From assembly GCA_019416265.1 (NCBI GenBank), contig DXXQ01000008.1, forward strand, positions 1 through 10,594: a DNA stretch of 10,594 nt. The letters run 5' to 3'. Of this stretch, positions 5,986-10,594 are shown piece by piece. Numbering within the stretch: position 1 is the first letter of the stretch; each line of letters starts with the position of its first letter. The notes below the pieces were generated by a model, which was given only the letters and a program-made list of their open reading frames with translations, was not told where the DNA came from and did not search any database. A program made the translations under genes and the position numbers. Origin of the DNA: Clostridiales bacterium. Lineage in GTDB: Bacteria > Bacillota > Clostridia > Lachnospirales > Lachnospiraceae.

Positions 5986-6420
5986 ATGGAAGCTATTTGT
6001 TTTACGGTCCCTGGAAAACCGCAGGGAAAAGCGCGTGCCAGGACATTTTATAATCCCAAGACAAAAGGCATGAGCAGCATGACACCGGAAAAGACCGTAC
6101 TGTATGAAAATTTGATCTCCACCTGTTATCTGCAGGAAGCCGGAGAGGAGAGATTTTCTGATGACGCATATTTGAAGGTCAGGATCCAGGCATTTTACGA
6201 GATACCCAAAAGCAGTACAAAGACAAAAAAGGCTGCCATGGCGTCTGGGGAGATCCTCCCAGACAAAAAGCCGGATATAGATAACATCGCAAAAGCGGTA
6301 TTGGACGCATTAAATGAAGTGGCTTACCGTGACGATACGCAGGTGGTAGAGCTGCAGATGAGAAAAAAGTACAGTGATAGACCGCGGTTGGAAATCTGCA
6401 TCGAGGAACTGGAGGTATAA
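5986..6420 (+). CDS. rusA: RusA-family Holliday junction resolvase
   Basis: This 144-aa protein is near the usual RusA length. Visible marks are the N-terminal 'FTVPGKPQGKARAR' (residues 6-19) with basic residues for DNA contact, the catalytic block KPDIDNIAKAVLDALN (95-110) with D97 and D99, and the second acidic site YRDDTQV (114-120) with D116/D117. A final strand 'RPRLEICIEEL' closes the fold. RusA dimers cut four-way junctions symmetrically, so this enzyme would resolve the products of the exonuclease/RecT pair and clean up branched DNA before packaging. AGAGGA precedes the ATG. The ribosome binding site of the next gene (GGAGGT, 6411-6416) is formed by its last codons. Confidence 0.93.
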   Translation: MEAICFTVPGKPQGKARARTFYNPKTKGMSSMTPEKTVLYENLISTCYLQEAGEERFSDDAYLKVRIQAFYEIPKSSTKTKKAAMASGEILPDKKPDIDNIAKAVLDALNEVAYRDDTQVVELQMRKKYSDRPRLEICIEELEV

Positions 6421-6424
6421 CCGG

Positions 6425-7297
6425 ATGGGAAGGCAGAGAACGACGGGAAACGTGTTCTTTCGCCTGGATGTGGATTTTTTCTCGGACAAAAAAGTGAAGA
6501 TCTTGAAGGCAAGGTATGGAGCTGATGGGATCACATTATACATATATCTTTTGTGCGAGATATATAAGATAGGATATTATTTAAAGGTTGATGAAGATTT
6601 TGAGTTCATTATTTCGGATGATCTGAATATGGACTGCAATAAGGTGAAGCAGGTCTTGAACTTCTTATTGGAACGGTCACTGTTTGACAACAAACTTTTT
6701 CAGTCGGACAAGGTCTTGACCTCTGCCGGGATACAGAGGAGATATCAGGCTATGGTAAAAGCCAGAGCGTTAAAAACTCCGATTAAAGTAGAAGGGTTCT
6801 GGATTCTTCCAGAAGATGAGACGGAACCCTTTATTAAAGTGAACCCTTCTTTAAATAATTCCGAGAAAAAAGACGATAATTCCAGGAAAAAAGACGATAA
6901 TTCCAAGAAAAATGAAACAAAAGAAAAGGAAAGGAAAGTAAATAATATATATACGGCTCCGCCGGAAACATACTTTGAGGATACATCTTTGAACGATGCT
7001 TTTCTGCTCTTTATTCGGATGAGAATGAATAACGGAGAGAAACTGGCGAAAGAACAGATTCTGCTTTTGAAAGAACAACTGCTTTCGTTGACTGATAAAA
7101 CTGAGGAACAGATTGCCATCGTAAAGAAATCTACGGTGAGTAACTGGAAGAATTTCTATCCTTCAAACTTAAGAAAGGTGAAAGCATCAAAAAAAGAAAG
7201 CGGCAAGAACCGTTTTAATAATTTTCCCCAGAGAAAGTATGACTGGGACAAGATGGAAGGGGATTTATTACTTGCGGAAAGTGATAAAAACAATTAA
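6425..7297 (+). CDS. Phage replication initiator-like protein (Lin1244/DnaD type)
   Basis: This is a 290-aa protein. The N-terminal part (about 8-115) carries the Lin1244/Lin1753 (DUF4373-type) pattern: 'FFRLDVDFFSDKKVKIL', 'GADGITLYIYLLCEIY', 'GYYLKVDEDF' and 'RRYQAMVKAR'. This is a winged-helix domain found in phage replisome organisers. A flexible linker (about 143-176) has a repeated N-S-x-K-K-D-D unit. A second helical domain (about 182-247; LNDAFLLFIRMR ... VSNWKNFYP) resembles the DnaD-like C-terminal part. The end (FNNFPQRKYDWDKMEGDLL) is typical of these proteins. The likely role is to bind the phage origin and recruit the host helicase. GGAGGT inside the rusA end gives the start at 6425. 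The middle of the gene holds repeats that may be the origin itself. Confidence 0.82.
   Translation: MGRQRTTGNVFFRLDVDFFSDKKVKILKARYGADGITLYIYLLCEIYKIGYYLKVDEDFEFIISDDLNMDCNKVKQVLNFLLERSLFDNKLFQSDKVLTSAGIQRRYQAMVKARALKTPIKVEGFWILPEDETEPFIKVNPSLNNSEKKDDNSRKKDDNSKKNETKEKERKVNNIYTAPPETYFEDTSLNDAFLLFIRMRMNNGEKLAKEQILLLKEQLLSLTDKTEEQIAIVKKSTVSNWKNFYPSNLRKVKASKKESGKNRFNNFPQRKYDWDKMEGDLLLAESDKNN
6782..6848 (+). repeat. Three GAACCCTT elements in the initiator gene
   Basis: GAACCCTT occurs at 6824-6831 and 6841-6848 in direct orientation at 17-base spacing, and as its complement AAGGGTTC at 6792-6799. Each copy is followed in its own direction by an AT-rich TTTAA-like block (TTTATTAAAG, TTCTTTAAAT, and CTACTTTAAT for the inverted copy). 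Between the inverted and first direct copies lies a dyad, TCTTC-CA-GAAGA (6805-6816), overlapping another possible stem, TTCTGGA/TCCAGAA (6797-6803 with 6808-6814). Confidence 0.7.
6857..6912 (+). repeat. 21-bp tandem repeat, iteron-like
   Basis: Units beginning with AATTCC start at 6857, 6878 and 6899, exactly 21 bases apart, about 2.7 copies. Each holds a TTC-nnn-GAA dyad (TTCCGAGAA, TTCCAGGAA, TTCCAAGAA) and an A run. A purine-rich then AT-rich stretch (to about 6953, ending in TATATATA) follows. In the protein it encodes the N-S-x-K-K-D-D repeats of the linker. Confidence 0.75.
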
Positions 7298-7321
7298 ACG
7301 ACATGGTTAGGGAGAAACAAA

Positions 7322-8131
7322 ATGAGCAGAGCAGAACAAAGACGTAAGCAGCGTGAGCAGAAGAAAGCTGACAGGCAGATGAATGCTGTGTTAAGACAGG
7401 CAGGCTTTCCGGAATTCCAGCTCCCGCCTGCGCCGATGCGGACAACAAATCTTTCAGATCGCGAAGTGGCAAACATCACCGGTACAAAGATAGCTGTCTT
7501 GGAACAGTGGCGCAGAGAACAGACGGAAGAGATTAAGAAAGCCTGTATCGCTGAAGCACAAGAGAAATTAGATACAGCCGAAACTTTTATCACGGTAAGT
7601 AATATCATAGTGACATTAAGCTCCTTGCAAGGTTTCCACTGGGCCAGATCCGCGGCAAATTGGATTCTGGAGCATTATAATGAGCACCTTGAAGAAATCA
7701 CAGAAGAGAATGTCAGAGAAACTTATGAGAAGCTTCACAAAAAGTGGGGAATTGAGATGGAATTTGATGTTCCGGACCTCAACACTCTGATGGGATTTGA
7801 GGAAGTGGACTGGACGGTGGAGTACATCGGACGTAAGATTCCGTACACGGTATACGAAAAAGTCTGGAACGATTCAAAGAACATCCAGTCCATATTTACC
7901 CAGTTGGCAGTCCTTTGGGAACTCTGCGAGGAATTTGGCTTTGCAAAGCACAAGAAAGGAGCCGTGACGATGCTAGATAAGTTCATGGAGGGTACCCGGA
8001 AGAAATATCTCAGCATCGATGCAGCAAAGCACGGTGCAAGAGATACTCTTAAGATGCTCTCAGAAAAATACGAGATTGACGTGGACTGGTCAAGAAGTAT
8101 GCAGGAGACTATTGAAAGATTTGATCTGTAA
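7322..8131 (+). CDS. Conserved-looking phage protein, unknown function (269 aa)
   Basis: The first 20 residues are extremely basic (MSRAEQRRKQREQKKADRQ), suggesting nucleic-acid contact or an unstructured arm. A 'NLSDREVANITGTKIAVLEQWRREQ' region follows (about 43-67). It could be a helix-turn-helix-like segment, since it has an 'EVANITGTKIAVLEQW' helix-turn-helix spacing. The rest is mostly helical with many Trp residues and ends in 'DWSRSMQETIERFDL'. There is no P-loop, so it is not an AAA+ helicase loader. GGAG at 7311-7314 supports the start. It follows the initiator gene by 24 bases, the place where many phages keep a helicase loader or a second replication protein, but no sequence evidence shows that here. 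I do not recognise the family. Confidence 0.75.
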   Translation: MSRAEQRRKQREQKKADRQMNAVLRQAGFPEFQLPPAPMRTTNLSDREVANITGTKIAVLEQWRREQTEEIKKACIAEAQEKLDTAETFITVSNIIVTLSSLQGFHWARSAANWILEHYNEHLEEITEENVRETYEKLHKKWGIEMEFDVPDLNTLMGFEEVDWTVEYIGRKIPYTVYEKVWNDSKNIQSIFTQLAVLWELCEEFGFAKHKKGAVTMLDKFMEGTRKKYLSIDAAKHGARDTLKMLSEKYEIDVDWSRSMQETIERFDL

Positions 8132-8151
8132 AAAGAATTGGAGGATAAGCG

Positions 8152-8229
8152 ATGAAAGTAAGAAGAATTGTTGATAACACATACACATGGAACCAGGTAA
8201 AAGAAATTCTGGCAGCAGATGGAGTATAA
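8152..8229 (+). CDS. Possible 25-aa micro-protein
   Basis: A strong ribosome binding site (GGAGGATAAGCG before ATG 8152) precedes a short frame starting MKVRRIVDNTYTW and ending in 'LAADGV'. The quality of the site is better than that of many longer genes here, which argues for translation. A second short frame (ATG 8219 to TAA 8284, 21 aa, MEYKLDGQLKR...) overlaps its end but has no site of its own. Either the 25-aa product is real, or the region is the remnant of a longer gene. Unknown function. Confidence 0.4.
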   Translation: MKVRRIVDNTYTWNQVKEILAADGV

Positions 8230-8258
8230 GCTGGACGGGCAGTTAAAGAGGATTGAGG

Positions 8259-8729
8259 ATGAAGAAAAACACAGACTCTTATAACGAAAGAATGAAACGC
8301 TTTTATCACTACTGGAACATGAAAAACGCGACAGAGGAAATGATAGAAACGTCCTCTGGAGAACTACAAATCATTATAGATGCATTAGCGGATTATCACG
8401 ATATTGTAATGGAAAAAGTTAAGACAATGGAAGGGTACGCGAAGGCTACATGGATAAATCGTGCTGATAAGATCAAGAAGATTCAGACAAAACTGGAAGA
8501 GTCTATTGGGTATAGCAGAGATAAACAGATAGAAGTGTGCCAGAAAAAGAAAAGCAAGAAACAGGATGATATTGGCGGAGACGCATTGGAATTAGCTTTT
8601 AATCGGTCAGCGAATAAAAAAGAGAATAAACCAGAAAACAAGCCAGAAAACAGACCTCTGGAGGGTAAAGAGGATAAAAAAGAAGAATCAAACCAGTTAA
8701 ATATATTTGATTTGGTAGGAGGAAAATAA
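8259..8729 (+). CDS. Helical phage protein with a clamp-binding-like C-terminal peptide
   Basis: This is a 156-aa protein. Residues 1-95 are helical with several aromatic residues (RMKRFYHYWNMK, then 'ELQIIIDALADYHDIVMEK', 'TKLEESIGYSRDKQIEVCQKKK'). A disordered, charged linker (about 100-144) includes the repeat PENKPENRP, encoded by two 12-base units at 8631 and 8643. The C terminus is QLNIFDLVGGK. QLNIF (residues 146-150) fits the QLxLF-type motif by which bacterial proteins dock onto the DNA polymerase sliding clamp. A linker plus terminal motif is a common design for such clients. The start at ATG 8259 follows AAAGAGGA with six-base spacing; the upstream TTG is less likely. Family and function are not recognised. 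Confidence 0.72.
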   Translation: MKKNTDSYNERMKRFYHYWNMKNATEEMIETSSGELQIIIDALADYHDIVMEKVKTMEGYAKATWINRADKIKKIQTKLEESIGYSRDKQIEVCQKKKSKKQDDIGGDALELAFNRSANKKENKPENKPENRPLEGKEDKKEESNQLNIFDLVGGK

Positions 8730-8730
8730 A

Positions 8731-9024
8731 ATGCGATACACAGAATACCACAACGGAGTAGCCGTTATCAAAGATAAGACTTTCCTGAAGGAAGCTATGG
8801 CGAAGTTGGCAAAATACGAGGATGCGGAAGATAAAAATAAAGCGGAAATTGCCAATATTGAAAAAATGTCAAGGGAAGATATAATTGACCACTTATACAG
8901 TTATTGCGGTCATCAAACATGTGCGAAATGCATCTTCGTAAGTGAGAATTGTGCCTTCTTGAGAATGCGTGAAGTAGAGTTAAGAGATGCGTATAGAAAA
9001 TTCGCAGAGAGCCGGATTAAATAG
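8731..9024 (+). CDS. Small cysteine-containing phage protein (97 aa)
   Basis: The protein starts MRYTEYHNGVAVIKDKTFLKE with an 'AMAKLAKYEDAED' helix. This opening is, in my memory, common to many clostridial phage accessory proteins. A second half has four cysteines (C59, C64, C67, C74; CGHQTCAKC...ENC) that could hold a zinc ion, and a final helix (REVELRDAYRKFAESR). GGAGGAAAATAAA precedes the ATG, which lies two bases after the previous stop. The protein may be a metal-binding adaptor. No enzyme motif is visible and the specific role is unknown. Confidence 0.72.
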   Translation: MRYTEYHNGVAVIKDKTFLKEAMAKLAKYEDAEDKNKAEIANIEKMSREDIIDHLYSYCGHQTCAKCIFVSENCAFLRMREVELRDAYRKFAESRIK

Positions 9025-9025
9025 A

Positions 9026-9043
9026 GTCAAAATGAGTTTTGAC
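9026..9043 (+). other. Short AT-rich hairpin GTCAAAA/TTTTGAC
   Basis: GTCAAAA (9026-9032) and TTTTGAC (9037-9043) pair around a TGAG loop, directly after the stop at 9024. The T run is inside the stem, so it is a weak terminator at most. It is immediately followed by another hairpin at 9046. Confidence 0.5.
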
Positions 9044-9045
9044 AA

Positions 9046-9069
9046 GCTACCGGGCCACAGCTCGGTAGC
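9046..9069 (+). other. 7-bp hairpin before a ribosome binding site
   Basis: GCTACCG (9046-9052) pairs with CGGTAGC (9063-9069) around a 10-base loop. It ends two bases before the AAAGGAG site (9072-9078) of the next gene. This is the same placement as the hairpin at 4703, and no T run follows. Confidence 0.65.
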
Positions 9070-9084
9070 GGAAAGGAGAATAAG

Positions 9085-9390
9085 ATGAACGAGCAGAAAG
9101 TTAGAGAAGCAATTAAATACTTTAAAAAGGAAATTGACTTTGCAGAAAGAAGAAAAAGTGATTGTTCAGAAACCATGTTGTCTGTTTTTGAGGATGAAAT
9201 TGATACAGCTAATACTGTAATCGAAGCCCTTGAAAAGCAGTTGCCGAAAAAGCCTATAGAGCGTCATTATGAAGAAGAAGGAGAAGAACCATATATTAAA
9301 GTTAGCTGTCCGAATGGATGTAGATTTCAACCAAGTAGAACCAGCAATTATTGCCGTGAATGTGGACAGAGATTAGATTGGAGTGAGTGA
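9085..9390 (+). CDS. Helical phage protein with C-terminal zinc ribbon (101 aa)
   Basis: Residues 1-52 form a helical, charged region (MNEQKVREAIKYFKKEIDF, then 'ETMLSVFEDEIDTANTVIEALEKQ'). A linker PKKPIERHYEEEGEEPY leads to a zinc ribbon with C75, C79, C90 and C93 (CPNGC...CRECG) and a 'QRLDWSE' end. This combination is a recurrent clostridial phage family in which the ribbon shows the ending 'CGQ-LDW'. Its job is unknown; the ribbon could bind nucleic acid or protein. AAAGGAG gives a good start. The ribosome binding site of the next gene is formed by its final codons. Confidence 0.77.
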   Translation: MNEQKVREAIKYFKKEIDFAERRKSDCSETMLSVFEDEIDTANTVIEALEKQLPKKPIERHYEEEGEEPYIKVSCPNGCRFQPSRTSNYCRECGQRLDWSE

Positions 9391-9391
9391 C

Positions 9392-9574
9392 GTGGAAAAT
9401 AAAAGAATAAGCTGCAAAGGAAATGCTGCGGACATACCAGCTTGCGAATACGATTCTGCTTGGTTTTGCAAGCACCCAAAATGCAAATCTACTGTATTGA
9501 CCTCTGTAATGTATGGGGCAAGACCAAGTGGTTGTCCTAAAACAGACGAATGGAACAGGAGGGTGGAAGAATGA
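9392..9574 (+). CDS. Small cysteine-rich protein, GTG start (60 aa)
   Basis: The protein starts (M)ENKRISCKGNAADIP and has five cysteines (C8, C18, C26, C31, C48) with several aromatic and His residues, including 'WFCKHPKCKS'. This suggests metal binding. GGAG at 9380-9383, inside the end of the previous gene, has correct spacing for the GTG at 9392. An earlier GTG at 9383 overlaps that site and is rejected. The stop overlaps the next ATG (ATGA at 9571-9574). I do not recognise the family. Confidence 0.6.
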   Translation: MENKRISCKGNAADIPACEYDSAWFCKHPKCKSTVLTSVMYGARPSGCPKTDEWNRRVEE

Positions 9575-9786
9575 GAGAGAAGAAATTATATACTTGTGAA
9601 ATCTGCAACACTGATTATGCGGATAAAGAAAGGGCTAAACAATGTGAAAAAGGACACAAGTTGTTAGAGAAAGCAACATTAATCACAGGGGAATACAAAC
9701 CAGTTGCTATGATCCCTGATGGGGCGCCATATAAAATCCGTGTTAAATTTCCAGGAATGGATAAGTTTGTGGAATACAAAAAATAG
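9571..9786 (+). CDS. Small zinc-finger phage protein (71 aa)
   Basis: The N-terminal finger is YTCEICNTDYADKERAKQCE, with C9, C12, C25 and H29 in a C-x2-C-x12-C-x3-H arrangement, a treble-clef or C2CH-like finger. The remainder is a compact beta-rich domain (ITGEYKPVAMIPDGAPYKIRV, 'KFPGMDKFVEYKK'). AGGAGG at 9557-9562 supports the ATG at 9571, which overlaps the previous stop by four bases. The finger type is widespread in phage accessory proteins; the target (DNA, RNA or protein) cannot be told from the sequence. Confidence 0.72.
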   Translation: MREKKLYTCEICNTDYADKERAKQCEKGHKLLEKATLITGEYKPVAMIPDGAPYKIRVKFPGMDKFVEYKK

Positions 9787-9805
9787 ATTAAATTGGGGTG
9801 GAAGA

Positions 9806-10105
9806 ATGATTAATTTTGAAAAGAAAATGCAAGAAAAAAGAAGAAGTAAATATGTTGACATAATGGTAAGAGCAACAAAAATGGGATTAATGAATCCAAG
9901 CGAAGACGTAGACAGAATGATGGATATTGAAAGTGCAGATGTTAAATTTAATCTTAGATTAAGCGATTGGTTAAACGCTGATGATTTTGATTTTGCTCAT
10001 GACTTCATTGGGATAAGGGATTCTATAAATCGTGACAATGGATTTCCGGCAACAGATTTTGGTTTATTTGTTCCGAGGTTTGCAGAAAGTGAGGTAGAAG
10101 ATTGA
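9806..10105 (+). CDS. Acidic phage accessory protein (99 aa)
   Basis: A basic N terminus (MINFEKKMQEKRRSKYVDI) is followed by 'MVRATKMGLMNP' and a strongly conserved-looking core, DIESADVKFNLRLSDWLNAD, then 'DFDFAHDFIGIRDSINR' and a C-terminal 'RFAESEVED'. The core matches my memory of a clostridial phage family. The name DUF6874 comes to mind but I cannot confirm it. No membrane segment, cysteine or enzyme motif is seen. A GGGGTGG site precedes ATG 9806, 19 bases after the previous stop. Codon use is clearly AT-rich. Function unknown. Confidence 0.7.
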   Translation: MINFEKKMQEKRRSKYVDIMVRATKMGLMNPSEDVDRMMDIESADVKFNLRLSDWLNADDFDFAHDFIGIRDSINRDNGFPATDFGLFVPRFAESEVED

Positions 10106-10151
10106 AAATGAGAAGTAGAGGATATCCATTCCCTTAAGCACACGACAAATA

Positions 10152-10169
10152 AGCCATCTTTCGGTGGCT
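10152..10169 (+). terminator. Probable weak intrinsic terminator
   Basis: AGCCATC (10152-10158) and GGTGGCT (10163-10169), with one G-U pair, enclose a TTTC loop. The stem is followed by GCTTTAAAAATT, a short and imperfect T tract. It lies in the 100-base gap between the 99-aa gene and the DUF551 gene, where no other gene is visible. It probably reduces read-through. Confidence 0.55.
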
Positions 10170-10209
10170 GCTTTAAAAATTAAATATTGAGAAGTTAAGG
10201 GGTGGAATG

Positions 10210-10594
10210 ATGAATGTATTAGAGAAGATTTTGAAAGAGATAGAAGAAGCGACATTTCAAGAAGATGCGCCTATTTATGCAGGCAATAAGGAAATAGATG
10301 GGTGTGTGCGAGAAAGTGTTGTAAAAGAACTCATCCGTTCCCACATGGATGAAGTTGCAAGTAATGATTGGATTCCGGTAAGTGAAAGATTGCCAGAGCC
10401 TGATAAGATAGTAGAGATCACCAGGCATTGCTCTGAGTGGACTTCCGACCATAATTCCGATTGGGTTCCAAAAGATGAAAAGGTGCATCATGAAGAAGAA
10501 TATATTGTGAATGTAGGATACATGGACAAAGATGGGGATTGGGTTGCCTTTGATGGCGAAGGATATGAGGTTTGTTGCGACAAAGAATTTGGAA
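10210..10594 (+). CDS. DUF551-domain phage protein, 3' end outside the window
   Basis: The frame is open to the window edge (128 full codons). Residues 1-50 are a helical lead (MNVLEKILKEIEEATF ... ELIRSHMDEVASN) of the type often seen before DUF551. The domain opens with the diagnostic WIPVSERLPEP (54-64) and continues through acidic, Trp-containing strands to the cut end. DUF551 is a small domain of unknown function spread among phages of clostridia and enterobacteria. The ATG at 10207 lies almost on the AAGGGGTGG site; the ATG at 10210 is seven bases after AAGGGG and is preferred. Because the end is missing, nothing can be said of extra C-terminal domains. Confidence 0.82.
   Translation, partial: MNVLEKILKEIEEATFQEDAPIYAGNKEIDGCVRESVVKELIRSHMDEVASNDWIPVSERLPEPDKIVEITRHCSEWTSDHNSDWVPKDEKVHHEEEYIVNVGYMDKDGDWVAFDGEGYEVCCDKEFG

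Noticed and set aside
6857..6912. CRISPR-like array
   Set aside because: The repeats are head-to-tail 21-base units without spacers and lie within a coding frame where they encode a regular linker.
10108..10137. A 9-codon frame (MRSRGYPFP) after the 99-aa gene
   Set aside because: It is too short, has no well-spaced ribosome binding site and shows no sign of being a coupled gene.
1..10594. tRNA or rRNA genes, insertion sequences, attachment sites
   Set aside because: No cloverleaf-like segments, transposase frames, terminal inverted repeats or integrase gene were seen anywhere in the window.

Overview
The window is a stretch of the early (recombination and replication) region of a temperate phage or prophage from a Gram-positive, low-to-mid GC bacterium. 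The host is most likely a gut clostridium of the Lachnospiraceae type. The evidence is one-directional packing of about 20 mostly small genes on the + strand, strong AGGAGG-type ribosome binding sites, repeated ATGA stop/start overlaps, and the gene set itself: a YqaJ-type exonuclease, RecT, RusA, a Lin1244/DnaD-like replication protein and a DUF551 protein. No structural, lysis, integrase or repressor gene lies inside the window. No gap between genes exceeds about 120 bases.

Left part (1-2860): the tail of an unknown gene, then a membrane-associated group. This group holds a one-helix 50-aa protein overlapping an SPFH/Band 7 (prohibitin-like) protein. It is followed by a string of very small coupled genes: an HTH/excisionase-like protein, a 56-aa protein, a two-helix membrane protein, a 43-aa protein, a 50-aa protein resembling the start of the Spo0A DNA-binding domain, an 87-aa helical protein and an eight-cysteine zinc protein.

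Centre (2856-8131): the DNA module. A YqaJ-family exonuclease and a RecT annealase form a Red-like two-component recombinase. Next comes a gene resembling phage 'replication terminator' proteins, which appears broken by a 4-base tandem duplication, then a conserved phage protein with a possible DUF2303/YfdQ layout. RusA can resolve the Holliday junctions that recombination makes. The replication initiator-like protein carries a dense cluster of repeats in the middle of its gene that looks like an intragenic replication origin. A 269-aa protein of unknown function follows.

Right part (8152-10594): small accessory genes. One has a C-terminal peptide resembling a sliding-clamp binding motif, four are cysteine-rich small proteins, one is a 99-aa acidic protein, and the last is a DUF551 protein cut by the window end. 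This part looks more AT-rich than the centre.

The most notable signals are the intragenic repeat cluster (6782-6912), a set of similar hairpins placed just before ribosome binding sites (4703, 5946, 9046), the Spo0A-like mini-protein, the phage-borne SPFH module and the AAAT-duplication frameshift. All positions and repeats were read by eye; no searches were run.
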